Shown piece by piece: positions 32,481 through 43,940 of a DNA stretch of 64,000 nt. The DNA comes from Incurvaria masculella (taxonomy: Eukaryota; Arthropoda; Insecta; Lepidoptera; Incurvariidae): NCBI GenBank assembly GCA_946894095.1, contig OX335646.2, positions 13,324,077-13,388,076 on the forward strand. Reading direction: 5' to 3'. A model generated the notes under the pieces. It saw only the letters and a list, made by a program, of their open reading frames with translations. It made no database searches and was not told the DNA's origin. Each line of letters begins with the position of its first letter. The first letter of the stretch is position 1. A program made the position numbers and the translations under genes.

Positions 32481-32773
32481 TGCGACGGCAGCGCTTACTT
32501 TTACTGAAGTACGGCTTGGTATTTCCTGCAACTTTAGGACTACTTGGCATCACGCTAAATCGCCGGAGGAGCGACCAACAGAATAAAATCCTTGAGAACC
32601 AATTACTCGATTTAGATGTGCATTGTATCTACGTCTAGCCTGATTCTACTAAAAACTTATAGATTACATAATATAACGCTTCATTACCAGAAGGGTAAGT
32701 AGTGAGTCTTAAAGTCTTATAACATGCGAACCACTTACCTGATTTATATGCGTATTTTATCAATGTATAGCAT

Positions 32774-32880
32774 CTCTGGGAGCAGTCAGGTTCGAGATGG
32801 GTTACTGTTTTCGATGTTGAGGCTGGCTGTGGGTTGGAGTCCACGCAAAACTTATCTACGTTACACGTTACTTACTAGGT
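32774..32880 (+). repeat. SINE fragment, tRNA-like head
   Basis: GGTTCGAGATGGGTTACTG, TTGAGGCTGGCTGTGGGTTG and GAGTCCACGC correspond to the 5' region with the pol III boxes of the SINE at 33785-34115. The body is missing. Confidence 0.6.
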
Positions 32881-32989
32881 AAGCAATGTAGCAGTGAAAG
32901 TGCAGAAAGGTTCTCGCGGCAAATGTTTTTTTTTTAAATAGCCACCAAACGTCAACGAAGCTCTAAATGGGAATTATTGGATGTTTCTC

Positions 32990-33155
32990 ATTAAATCATG
33001 CTATTTCGGCTCGAACGATCTTGATTAAATTTGGTACATGGATACATTGTCCTGGACCAGTTTGACCCTATTTTGGACCAGTCATGTGGGCTACTTTTTA
33101 TCCATGAGATAATTTAGCCGACACTAACCCGAGCGGAGCCGGGTACCGCAGCTAG
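32990..33155 (+). mobile_element. Helitron-like element, 3' part
   Basis: GGCTACTTTTTATCCATGAG, then ACCCGAGCGGAGCCGGGT as a hairpin (arms ACCCG/CGGGT), then ACCGCAGCTAG followed by T. A subterminal hairpin plus CTAG|T is the Helitron 3' signature. It is nearly the same as 38887-39038. Confidence 0.7.
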
Positions 33156-33784
33156 TATTATAATAATAACATATAGTTCACTAAAAAGTGGCTACATGGC
33201 CGCTAAACTAATGAGTTTCGGTGGCGGATCCAGTGCTTCCTCCTCGGTGGTCTGGGCGGGTGCAGGGGCGGACCGCCCGCCCTGAGAATGTGTGAATATT
33301 TGTACACGAGCCGTCGCTTTCTCAGCGCGCTATCGGTACAATCGATATATGAGCTCTGTACCGACCCCGCTCGGAGCACGAATTGTTATTATTATAATTG
33401 CAAATGAAGTTTCTCATCGACTCGTGTTGCTTGCTTGTTGTTGCGCTGGCGACCAACTTTGTGGCTCGAACTTTACTCAATAGCGAGATGTTAATTCCAA
33501 CTTCTAATTAGTATTTTCTGTTAACTAACTTTTGTTAAACATACTTTTACCTGCGGTTCCGCTGCGTGAGGCTAAATAGAGAGAATTTGATACATATTTA
33601 ATTTTCATAATTGTATGTATTTAATGGATGCGACATCACCGTTATCTCGTTAATTTGAATTTCACCGACATCTACATTCGAAGTATTTTAATCAGATTTT
33701 GAAAATAATCATACTACTTGCGACGAATGTCACGACAAAAAACTTTTACAGATTATTTTATAAACAAATCTGAATACAATTACT
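33156..33784. other. Unassigned spacer
   Basis: Holds one arm of the foldback family of 39900-40056 (AATGGATGCGACATCACCG, GTTATCTCGTTAATTTG at 33622-33655) and otherwise nothing recognised. Confidence 0.5.
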
Positions 33785-34115
33785 TGGGAAGCACCTCTGA
33801 GCGCGGTTAGGTTCTGGATGGGTAACCATTTTCAACCGTTGAGGCTGGACGTGGTTCGAATTCCACGTATAACTGTAGGTCACCTTCCTTACTGACTAGG
33901 TGGTAGGGTTAATACCGTCCGGGTTGGTATCATCGCATTGAATTAACGATGGTCGAAGCGGCGATGAAAATGGTCCGCGTTTTCCATCCAGTTCAATGTA
34001 GCCGAGCAATACAAGGAAGGTCCTGGCATGGCACCTAGTTCCCATGTGGTGTGTAGGCTAATATCGGACGGTCAGTTTGGTATGAGCCATCCATGTACAG
34101 TTATATAAAATAATA
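33785..34115 (+). repeat. tRNA-derived SINE, fullest copy
   Basis: The head carries a B box GGTTCGAATTCC at 33853-33864 and an A-box-like TGGATGGGTAA at 33815-33825, the two internal pol III promoter elements. The body follows with CCGTCCGGGTTGGTATCATC, GGTCCTGGCATGGCACCTAG, then GAGCCATCCATGTACAG. Partial copies are at 11885, 15280, 32774, 43268 and 63030. The 3' end passes into AT-rich sequence. Confidence 0.75.
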
Positions 34116-34324
34116 GTTTTACATTTATTAACATAGATTGCACGCAATACAATTATTACTAATTAAAATCTAAAATCAAAATTAATTATAAAGAAACATT
34201 GAATAAAATCTATAATCTAAAAACTACATTAGGACCTCCTCTAGAAAAGACGATGCGTCAATCGTACCAATAACACTCGAAGCGTTACTACATTGAATGA
34301 CCATGCTATCATCTAATCATGTTA

Positions 34325-34510
34325 GTGTGAGTAACTTAAACTGAGGGTTGCTGTTTTTATTGTTCTTTGTTCTTTGCCTTAATCTGTTCTATCAAGGAAT
34401 TTCATAATTGTAGTTTATTTGCGGGTTCTTCTTTACTGGGTTGATCGAGTCCACGCAGATTTGTGACGTAACTAAGTGTAGTTTGACTACCAGAAAGTTT
34501 AAATAAATGA
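34325..34510 (+). repeat. Dispersed repeat, inverted partner of 54405-54655
   Basis: AACTGAGGGTTGCTGTTTTT, CTTTGTTCTTTGCCTTAATC, GGGTTCTTCTTTACTGGGTT and GTGACGTAACTAAGTGTAG recur in reverse orientation at 54405-54655. The pair is about 20 kb apart. Probably a transposon UTR. Confidence 0.7.
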
Positions 34511-34531
34511 ATTAAAAAAATATATTAAAAT

Positions 34532-34663
34532 ATGCTGCCTTATGTACTGTAGTGATCTGATTTCGCCTGAAGGTGCCCGTATGGCCATTCCGAGCTCTTT
34601 GGCCAAGTCTTTAGCTTCCTCGGTCCATGTCCCCGTTGTCTCTACCGCAAATGCCACAAATAT
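34532..34663 (-). pseudogene. 44-codon fragment of a retroelement polyprotein
   Basis: An uninterrupted minus-strand frame without a start codon reads FVAFAVETTGTWTEEAKDLA, then KELGMAIRAPSGEIRSLQYI. The VETTGxW...A..L...L...I...G..RS pattern is what I associate with the region after the RT domain in arthropod LINE polyproteins, with homologues annotated as reverse transcriptase. The flanks are not coding. Assignment is by pattern memory only. Confidence 0.45.
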
Positions 34664-35385
34664 TAATTATTGGTGATTGTAGAATAAGTTTTGTATTGAA
34701 GACGAGTTGGATCTCTTTGCGGCTTAGTCTGCGCGCTTCGAGCTTGCAAAGGGTCCTCACATGTAGTATTCCACGTCAAGCTATCTAGTCGTTTGCCATC
34801 TTTTCGAAAAATACCTGTCGGTTCCGTAATTAAAGGGAAGCCAGCCGATATCAACGATCTTTAAATAAAATATTTGTGTATGTGAATTCGTAGGATACTC
34901 TTACGCTTTTCTGACAGCTTACTCCATGGTAATGGTATGGTTGAAACCCAAACTGCACTCTGCAAGTATTTCTAATGAAAACAACAACAGTAAGAAATAC
35001 TAGAAGCTGCATAGTTATTATCATCATCAACGTACCGAAAAAATGTTTTAGCAAAGATGAAAACATTTTAAGGACGAACGATAAATGTAATAAATGAATA
35101 TAGTTAAGCAACAAACAAACATTACATACTGGGCAAATATGAATATAAAAGTATCGCCCTTACTATTCAACCAGGAGCCACCGACCTCCCAGTTCGTAGT
35201 TACGTGATGTTAAGTGGAGGCGTTTTAATCAGCCTCCATCACGCTACGCGTTTTTACAATAATTCACTAAAACATTCGATGATTTGCCACTTTCATTCAA
35301 CGTTTCATGGCCCACTTAAGATCGACTCGACTGTGGTGTACGACGTCGCGTTGAAAGTATTTTGTTTTTGTTTGTTTATGTTGTA
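34664..35385. other. Unassigned spacer
   Basis: No gene or repeat recognised. Confidence 0.5.
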
Positions 35386-35480
35386 CTAGCTAAGATTCCC
35401 GGATTCGCATGGGTCAATTTTTTTCTTGAAATTCACCCAAGCGGAAAGCGCCATTGGCCATCCGTCCCCACTATCACTTC
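35386..35480 (-). mobile_element. Helitron-like element, 3' end
   Basis: The plus strand CTAGCTAAGATTCCCGG then ATTCGCATGGGT is the inverse of a Helitron-type end, with T following CTAG on the element strand. The hairpin is weaker than in the other copies. Confidence 0.45.
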
Positions 35481-37818
35481 GTTTTCATAGTTAAATTATG
35501 TTAAATAGCCTATAACCAGACAAGACTCAGACTCCTAACTTTTTCCTCGTGACTGAAAATGCAGAAGCCAAGTCTGTACAACCATATCCAGACGCCCCCA
35601 GGGTGTAATAAAGTCTTCACGGCCACTGAAAATCAGGTGGCACCTTTAGAATTCCGCAAAAATCTATGTCAGAAATAAACACCTACAAATGCAAGAGTAG
35701 GGCCATTTATAAACTTATTTGCTCCTCAAAAATATTGATTCATACTACTAAGACGACGTTTCATATGGATCCTATTCTTTCGTAAAACCTGAGGTTGTTG
35801 TTGGTTGCTGAGGTGAGTAATACAGATGTTATCGGCCCTTAGAATCTCACGCAACATTTCACCCCGTTAATTTAGTTTCGCTTGCTTGTGGAAATGAAGA
35901 ATATTTATTCTATAACTAAAGTAATTTTTATTAATCAAAAAACACCATGAAGTTTGATAAAATTTGAGAGTGGAAACACATTCCTTAATTTGTTATTCAT
36001 TTGTTATGTTAATGTTGCTAAGATATCAAACGTCAAGAAAAAATATGTTACATTCAGTCAAAATCAATAAAAATGGTATGTGAAGACAGCTGTAAAGATA
36101 TTTCATACGATAGTCATCATTTTGACTTGGCAACTGAGATTTAATACGGTTTACTTTATGGCAATCCATTACTATATTGAACCAGTCACCGAGTTATTTA
36201 CTTTAAAACAAATATTTAACAATATATTTGCCATAAACAATTGCAGTTTTGGCATCGTTTTTCGAACTGTGCACTAAGATTACTATGGCACCGTTTACAG
36301 CAGATGCCAAATGAGAAAACAGTTTAAAAATTTTATTTTTTCCAATAACATTATGCACGTCGAGTTTTGCGGCGGGATTTCTCGTGTTTTTTCTTTAGGA
36401 AATCAAAGAAACGCCCAATCTACCTCATCTCGCGAAACCGAGCCCAGTGAGCTGCTGAATCCTATACAATATCTGATGCAGAGCTCACTTGTCGTTACAA
36501 CTAGAAATATTGAGAATTTGATTAACCGCAAATGCGGCAAAGATTCTGGCTCAAAACATCAAAACGGCGAAGGATCCATGCTGTAGTCACTCCGGGGCAT
36601 CTCCGCCGCCCCCAACCGCTCCCCGCCCGCCCCGCGCCAGCGCCGTCCCCCCAGCTCGGACAGACTCCTGACGCGATATGAAAGTTCCCTGACAGCCCAC
36701 TGACCACTCCTACTACCACTTTTAGCTGGCGCAATCCTTCCGTTACTTCGCAGTGTGATATTAAATGGAGGGCAAAAAGGTTTGGCAAAGACCATAATTT
36801 ATTTATTTCATTTAATTTGTACAATTAATACATACAATTCATATAATGTAGCCGAACTGGGCGGTGTCGCCCATGTCTCGGTCCGTTATTTTTTATGAGT
36901 AAGTGGCACTTGACTTTTACCATACATATAATAAATGCTAAATGCAATATAAGTTACAAAATAGTTAACTAACCCACAACCACTTAAAAAAAGATATCGG
37001 AAAAAGGAGAAAAGTCAGATATCCAAAAATGTACCTAGGCATGTAGTTGCTTTGTTATTAAAAGTATCGGTCATATATTGACCTATCGCTGGAGTGATGT
37101 TAAGGTATTTAAACTTTCCGGTTAAATAATCTTTCTCGTTTATTGTACACAAATATCAATGCACGTATCTGCTTTGAAAGGGTAAGTCTGTTATATTTAT
37201 TGCATATAATTTATTATTTTGTAAGGCACAGGTACTTTCACTCGAAGTTTTGCATTGTCGTACTAAGAATCTAGGAATGTTTAACAATTTACGACAAAAA
37301 CAATATTCTGTGAGTTACCTGACGTAACTAAACCTGTATGCATGGTTTCTTGGGGAATATATTCACGAGTGGCTCTCTAAGCTGCAGAACTCGCGAGTCT
37401 GTCTATAACTTAAAACTCAATTCAACTGAAGTTCACCGCGAATCTTAAAACAAAATCCTATTATTTTTCTTGTATTTTTTTCGCTGTATTAAGTCCCTGT
37501 CAGGCTGGCCATCTCGGACAACCTGTCGCCATAGTTCTATAAAATGTTAAAATGTTTGGGTGTCAAATAATTGCTCCCAAAATATCATGTCCTTTTTCTG
37601 TATTTTATTTTTCTAGACTTTATTCCTAATTAGTAAACGTTTAACTTTTTCGTTCAGCAATACAGGAAATATGTGGTTTCTTCAGCCTTTATTTGTGTTT
37701 TACGTGCCTGCATCAGAAATAAATGTAAAATGACCAAAGCGTTTCTCTCGCGCTACACTAACGCTATATTAGGTCTTGTCACATTTACTTTCACTGTTTG
37801 CTAAAGACAAAAAAAAAT
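35481..37818. other. Long stretch without recognised gene
   Basis: A C-rich patch lies at 36595-36655 (plus strand), opposite in polarity to most patches. The segment at about 36790-36950 has the look of a minus-strand LINE 3'UTR (AATAAATAAATTATGG on the minus strand), without coding sequence. Confidence 0.45.
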
Positions 37819-37994
37819 CATAGGCTGAGATAAATAGACATAACAAAAACTAAGACTAACGGAAAGTAGTACTTTGTGACGTCACTTTGCATCACTTTGA
37901 GATTTCGTCCATACAATATGTGTCAAAGTGACGTCACAAAGTACTAATTTCCGTTAGTCTTAGTTTCTGTTACGACTATTTATCTCAGTCATAG
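37819..37994. mobile_element. Foldback MITE, ~70-bp arms
   Basis: The left arm contains GCTGAGATAAATAG, ACTAAGACTAACGGAAA and TAGTACTTTGTGACGTCACT. The right arm repeats each block inverted in the mirrored order, with only a few mismatches, around a loop of about 35 nt. High arm identity suggests a recent origin or gene conversion. A transcript could form a long hairpin. Confidence 0.85.
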
Positions 37995-38398
37995 AGGCTA
38001 GAAAAGAAGCGGAGTTTCAGAGGCGCTGGTGGATAAACAATCTGTTGTTTATCCAGTTCGGAAGCCACAGGGCAGGTGCGTATGACGCCTCTTGTCTTGT
38101 GCCCTTTAGTATTAATTTGTCAGCATTTAGTCGCGTCCATAGAATATTATTTTGGTTATGTCCCTCGTCAGGACACTTGCCAACCCTGACAGCTGTCAGT
38201 TGAGTACAGCGGAGATTATTGTTGTTGGACGGACTCGGAAAGTATCTCGCAGAACATGGGGCGGATGTTGGTTGTGATTTCACTCGTTAAAAGCGGTTCT
38301 ATAACACGGAATAACCCTAAATTAAATTACATAAATCTGGAAAACGAAGCAATAGGCTAATTCTCTGTACCTAAAAAGATAATTTGCAAAATTAAATA
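37995..38398. other. Unassigned spacer
   Basis: No gene or repeat recognised. Confidence 0.5.
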
Positions 38399-38886
38399 CA
38401 CTGAAAAAAATATCAGTGAATATATCTGTAATTTCGATAATAAAAACCGTCTTGCAACGTTAAAATAGGAGCCAACTAAGTAAATCGGTTACTCTAAGTG
38501 AAAACAGTTAGCTTCAAACATTAAATGTCACTGTATCTTTTCAATGCTTTTTAAACTGTGTGCAATTAATGTTTTATCTTACTGTTTCCCTAACTGTGTG
38601 AAATCTTTAGTATGTTTCCGTTCTTACTTATGTCTTATATTCTGTGAAAAACTGTCCAATTTGATAATCGTTACAAAATCATCTGATCTGTCGCACGTGT
38701 TATTTTCATAAAGCGATACTGTTCAATTGGTTAAAATAACTGTTTTAAATTAACTGTTTTGGTACATCAATAGAAACTTACCGTAATACATTCATAGTAG
38801 TGAGAAATACTTTACCATAAATGACTGAATTTGAACCAAATTTGAACTGTATATAAGATTATTTTATATATATATATTTCTCAGTG
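38399..38886 (+). mobile_element. CACTGAG-ended non-autonomous element, complete copy
   Basis: CACTGAAAAAAATAT at the left and ATATATTTCTCAGTG at the right form the terminal inverted repeats of a 488-bp AT-rich element. The flanks are TA at the left and AA at the right. Internal words (GTTGCAAGACGG in reverse, CAATTGGTTAAAATAACTG) are shared with fragments at 13733, 17225 and 31630. No coding capacity. Confidence 0.65.
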
Positions 38887-39038
38887 AATGCCATATCGGT
38901 TCAAACGATCTTGATTAAATTTGGTAGATGGATAAATTGTCCTGGACCAGCCTTTTGGACCAGTCCTTTGGGCTACTTTTTATCCATGAAATAATTCAGC
39001 CCGACATTAACCCGAGCGGAGCACGGTACCACAGCTAG
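38887..39038 (+). mobile_element. Helitron-like element, 3' part
   Basis: GATCTTGATTAAATTTGGTA, GGGCTACTTTTTATCCATGA, AACCCGAGCGGAGCACGGTA, then CACAGCTAG followed by T. Parallel to 32990-33155. It directly abuts the CACTGAG element. Confidence 0.65.
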
Positions 39039-39899
39039 TTTATCAAAAAATTATCAATATCATTCAATCATTCATTGCTAACAAAGTATAGATAAAAGGT
39101 TCTACGCAGCACCATTCGAAGAAGAACATTTTCGAAAGTTGTGTCGGATTGATTCTTCAGCAGCTTCCATTCGCTGCAAGCCAGAAACTTTTGCGGTATT
39201 CGTGTTTTATTTTCGCGAAACCGCTTCTGAAGCGATCATGTGGCAAACGCACTTATGGATTTCGCCGGCTTGGCTGTGGCGGGAACGGGTCGGCGGCGGG
39301 GGCGGAAGCGGTGTTAAAAGTTGGCCGCTTTGTTGCGGGCGGCCGAGCTGAGAGGGGAACGATGTACCGCCCAAATGTGTCTTTGTGATTGTTGCACTTT
39401 GGCTACGTATGAGTTTACTTTATACTCCTAGACATCAATCGAAACGTGAAGCACAATATACATGATGTAATCGACCGCTCGTCCAATTTTTTAACCACGT
39501 TATCCTTATAAATATTTCGTAGAAGAAAAGGTGATACTGATGAAATTAATCAATTAAATTAAAAACAACGCTGGGCGGTGGAACATACTGAACGTATTTG
39601 TTGAGGATATCAGTATTAACGCCCCCTACGGGCTGTTTCCATTTTTTAAGTCATGTACTACAAAAGGATGGGAAACCGTTTACACCCTATATTAAAAGTG
39701 CTGCTTTTTGAAATCGTAAAACAGAGTTTAAGTCGATTTATTTAACTCATTTTGTACTACAACCTAATATCATCACAACAAACACCTAACATAATCACAA
39801 CAAAACCACTTGGAATTTTAATCTACACTCCGAATATAAAATAATGATACTTTTACTACACCGCGAGAGAAAGTCAGAAAGAAACTAAAATCACTTTTA
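39039..39899. other. Unassigned spacer
   Basis: G-rich patch at 39288-39315 (GGCGGCGGGGGCGGAAGCGG). No gene recognised. Confidence 0.5.
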
Positions 39900-40056
39900 A
39901 GAAGCAAAGAAAGACATTTGATTAATTTGAGTTTCAGCGACATCTTCATTTGAAGCATTGTAATCAGATTTTGAAAATAATCTGAAAAATGAATAAATGA
40001 AACTCAAATTAATGAGATAACGGTAATGTCGTATCCATTAAATACATCAAAAAAAA
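39900..40056. mobile_element. Foldback element, ATTAATTTGAGTTTCA arms
   Basis: GATTAATTTGAGTTTCA at the left is mirrored by TGAAACTCAAATTAAT at the right around GATTTTGAAAATAATC. The outer right flank GAGATAACGGTAATGTCG recurs inverted at 33622-33655. Family of at least two members here. Confidence 0.6.
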
Positions 40057-40706
40057 AATCAAAAGTCATTTTATTTATCTACAAGTTATAAATGATCGCA
40101 AGTATATTTGTCTTGTTATATTGGACTGCGCCATTCAATTTTATTCGCACACGCATGTATATTCATATGTATTCACTCGCAGATTTTTTCGCGGATATCT
40201 CTCATTATGAAATATGTCTAAAGTCGTTAAATAACCCATATAGGTCATCTATATGCTATATTAAATGTTGGTGAATTTTACAAGATAAGAGGAGCTTCCA
40301 AATATTCATTGAGAAACAAAATATTCATATATCCTTACCGATATTTACATATGCCGTGACCTTTAGAACAGAGCTCTCAGAAATACATTAGGCTTTCTAG
40401 GACTGTGCCCAATCGAGGCACATTTTGGTGGCATTTCTGTGACGAAGGCTCGAGATAAGAAAAAAACAACGAGAGCGTCGTTCAATCATTTCATAATAGA
40501 ATTGCTCTATCGTGAAATAAAAAGGCCGACGATATCTCTGAAAGAGACATGTAGGTAGGTAGGTATATGCGCGGGCAGCGGCGCGAGGCGGGGGGCAGCG
40601 CTGGGGCAGCGCCTGCGGCGAGACCCTTCTGAAGCGGCTTCGCTAGGGGAGGGGGGAGGGGGAGCGGTCAGCCGAGAGGGGATGAACAATTCTACCGTCG
40701 CTAATG
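40057..40706. other. Unassigned spacer with G-rich patch
   Basis: 40566-40670 contains GGCGGGGGGCAGCGCTGGGG and GGGGAGGGGGGAGGGGGAG, a strong plus-strand G4 candidate. No gene seen. Confidence 0.55.
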
Positions 40707-41256
40707 TTAAGGCGGCCCAACCCGGCGGGCCTAACTCATTCGCGGGCACGGTACAAAACCGTGCTGTTGCGCTCTCGGACCTTCTCTGTTTCAAAGAATA
40801 AGACAGGCTCCGTGATGAGGAAGATGCAACATGTCCACAAAAAAGACAATGTGCATAGTGTATGATTTGGTAAGATTTACGAAAATTTTAATTTCAAAAC
40901 GACTTATAGCTAAAAGTAAACCACGACCGCTATAGTCAAAAATCTAACAAAAACCAAATAGATCATAAATCTTGATTAAATAAGCTATGTCTGATGACTA
41001 ATTATTTTACGATGTTATTACTTTATGATAGCGTAATCCACCTCCAAAGTTATCGTATAAAACGCGCGAAAAATTCGAACTTTCGGACCTTATAACTTAT
41101 AAACCAAACATATTTTTACAATGCCAATGGTCATCAGACATCTAGTTTGATCAAATAAAGCTATTTTGAGCAAAATTTTGGATCTCTGACAAGAAATATG
41201 GGCGTGATCTTCTTTCCCCTTTTGTATGGGGAGATGAGCGGGTTGGGCCACCTTAA
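40707..41256 (-). mobile_element. TTAA-flanked MITE, complete copy, minus
   Basis: TTAAGGCGGCCCAACCCG at 40707-40724 and CGGGTTGGGCCACCTTAA at 41239-41256 are near-perfect 18-bp terminal inverted repeats with TTAA outermost. The 550-bp interior matches 28412-28974 and 61015-61545. The best-preserved termini of the family. Confidence 0.8.
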
Positions 41257-41638
41257 ATCAGGAAAATCAATACTGCCAATAAATGTTTCCGGTTGTTCAC
41301 TTTTGCCATGGAAGATCACTATATCGGTAACGAAACCATCATGCTATAATGTGGGCATGCAAAGGGCAAGAATAATTTCCAGGATCGTGCAAAGAGAAAG
41401 AATAATTTTGTAACCAAAGTAATGGTGATTTTGACCATTGTTCCAATGCTATTTGTAGCAAAATGTTTCCATACATTGGTAAGAAAAAGTAATAATTGTT
41501 ATCAACACTTATAATATGTTAATCGTGGCATGTGGCATCCGCCAGGCCCCAAGAGGTGCCTGTCGACGCCCACGGGCTATCGAACTTTCACCGGGGCTGC
41601 GAAAGCCATGCCAGTCGGTCAGGTGCTTCTTCACACTA
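41257..41638. other. Unassigned spacer
   Basis: 41570-41638 shares GAACTTTCACCGGGGCTGCG and CTTCACACTA with 32200-32262, an undefined short repeat. Otherwise nothing recognised. Confidence 0.5.
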
Positions 41639-42006
41639 CACTGAGAAAAAAGTAGGCTGACAAAGTGACAAAAATCACGTTGTCAGAAAAAAATTGTTGA
41701 AGCATCAAAATAAGTTGTTACTATAACGAATCGAGCTTATTTCTCAGGACAGCTTTTATTTTGTCAATTGCTTTTTTTCATTGAAACAAAGTCGTATTTG
41801 TTACTGTAACAACTTTGGTCACTGTTTGTTAGTGTAACAAAGTGGAAGTTGCGAGCGCAACAATGTCTAGTATGTTTTGCTAGAATTACTTTGTTAGATT
41901 GTATATTTGGTCGACAAAATAAAGGTTATCGTTGCAACCAATTCACTATGACGGCTCTCCAGGGTTAAAGTTTCTTTGTTGGGCCAAACATATTTTTTTC
42001 TCAGTG
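41639..42006. mobile_element. CACTGAGAAAAA-ended element, distinct interior
   Basis: CACTGAGAAAAAAGTA at the left and TATTTTTTTCTCAGTG at the right; TA immediately outside both ends. The interior carries three GTTACTATAAC-like palindromes (GTTACTATAAC, GTTACTGTAAC, GTTAGTGTAAC), each followed by an AAC/AAAG word. Not the same interior as 38399-38886, so it is a second subfamily. No transposase. Confidence 0.7.
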
Positions 42007-42206
42007 TATGTTTGAAGGACCCCAGGTTGTACTTTGCGGGAAATACCTTGACAGGAAACAAGCATATTTAATCTTGAAGCAGATTTTCCAAGGCATGGAT
42101 AATTGATAACTGAATGTATCTCAGCAACATATAATAATCCTTACTAACTGTAATTATTTTTACTAAAATACTCACCTAATACAGTATCTTTAAAATGTTT
42201 AAAGTC

Positions 42207-42314
42207 GTATTCAGAGAGCATCTGTCAAAACTTAGTACGAGATTAGCACCGGAATAATCATAGAAAAATCAGTTTAATTCTGCGGATTAATGTTAGTCCG
42301 CCCACTCTGAATAC
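42207..42314. mobile_element. Tiny foldback, GTATTCAGAG ends
   Basis: GTATTCAGAG and CTCTGAATAC bound 108 bp containing AAAACTTAGTACGAGATTAG and TAGTCCGCCCA. A partial copy at 56580-56685 shares CAAAACTTAGTACGAGATTA and CCGCCCACTCTGAATAC. Confidence 0.65.
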
Positions 42315-43267
42315 ACCTGTAAGTTATAAGCGTATTATATAGAATTATCAATAGGTGCATTGGTTGAAAAAAACATATCGGTCACTAGTGAATATAGTGG
42401 TCTTTACTGAGTAAGGAATTGGCGCCAACGGTCCAAAGTGGAGTCTGTGCATCGGACGGCCAGTCAGCGCCAGAGCAGAACTTCCCCTAGGACTGTTGAT
42501 GCTGCGTAGGGCATCCTGCCCACCCCCCCCCCCGTAGCCCGAAGCATACCCCCCCTCGTCCCGGCTACCGTCCGAACTTCCGCTGACTCCAGCGTCTTGC
42601 TGGGACGCTTGCGGTGGAAGTTGCGGTAAAGAACTTTTTTAAACTAACCCCCTTCTAAGGCTTCTTTGGTGCATCAATATCGAGTTACATATACTGAGGA
42701 TTTCTGGTATTAGAACGTTATGAAGGCTTAATGTTTTACTTTGTTATTCTGAACTTGGTTATACAGTGCATGAAAATGGTATTTAATTCATTGTTTAGTG
42801 TGCGTTCGTCTGGTGAGATTGGAAAATATAACATTGATGAAAAATATTTAAAAAGAGAAAATTTTCGGTTCTTTTATAAATTTCTCCGACATCTGCACCT
42901 CAGAGAAAGGTAGATGAGGCTTTGCTCAGCATTTAGTGATTTAACTTCTGCATGAAACTATATCTGAACAGTATTAGTGTTTTCACATGAGTGACGATGA
43001 GAGGCGTCCTGAAACGAACTATATAAATGTATGTTATTATATTTTTTACTGTTACTTAACAAGTTAAGTTGAACAAGTAAAAATTTACAACTGCCATTAA
43101 AATAAATTGTAATTTCGCAAATTGAAGTTCACAAATAAAATGAAAATAAAAAAAAGTATACAACTGGACCACTGAATCTATTCCCCTGAATATAGTAAAA
43201 GGCTAATATAAGATTTGTCGTTCGTGATTGTCACCGACGAACAATTTTGAGTCAGATTTAGCCGTGC
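42315..43267. other. Unassigned spacer
   Basis: GC-rich at 42420-42620 with C runs at 42519-42533 and an ACTTCCGCTGACTCCAGCG word; possibly an old LINE or LTR relic. No frame could be assigned. Confidence 0.4.
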
Positions 43268-43372
43268 AATAAAAGGTCCTGGCATGGCACCTAATTCCTA
43301 TGATTGACGGTTTACCTAATATTAGGAAAGTAGATGTGATGTTAGCCATCCATGGTCTATACTCAAACATTT
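43268..43372 (+). repeat. SINE fragment, 3' body
   Basis: AAAAGGTCCTGGCATGGCAC, CTAATTCC and TTAGCCATCCATGG match the 3' half of 33785-34115. Confidence 0.6.
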
Positions 43373-43900
43373 AAAAAATGCGCCGGATAGTAACGTTTTC
43401 TTCTCAATCTAGACATATCACTGCATAAGGTGGTTTGAACTGAAGCGCTAGTCACAAGGAGAGCATCGAGTTCGTTCGATACAATCATACAAAGTAGTAA
43501 AAACTAATTTCCCTGCCATAAAAAAATCGACCATAAAATTTATAAAAAAATATGTGCCTTGAACATGAAACCTTTGTCTAATATCATCTATGAAGAAATA
43601 AGGAGGAATTTCCTAACAATCATTCATAGAATGCGATACACGGATATGGACAGATCCACCACCACAGAAAAAGCAAAAATAACTAACTATAAGGCAAAAG
43701 GTATCACCATATTTAATGTGATATGATAATTGTAACACATTTAACATTTTATTAAAAACAATAAGTGTGATTGAGAGGAAATAAATTCCATCCCTCCAAA
43801 GCTCCAAAGTGCCGCTTCCGGCCGGCAGACAAACACTAAACATTTTAGTGCCCTCGGACGCGCAAAGTATCACTCCGCCGCGATAGACATCTTGGGCGGG

Positions 43901-43940
<40 letters not shown>

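Noticed and set aside
33785..33880. A functional tRNA gene
   Set aside because: A and B boxes are present, but the sequence does not fold into a complete cloverleaf by eye and is the head of a dispersed SINE.
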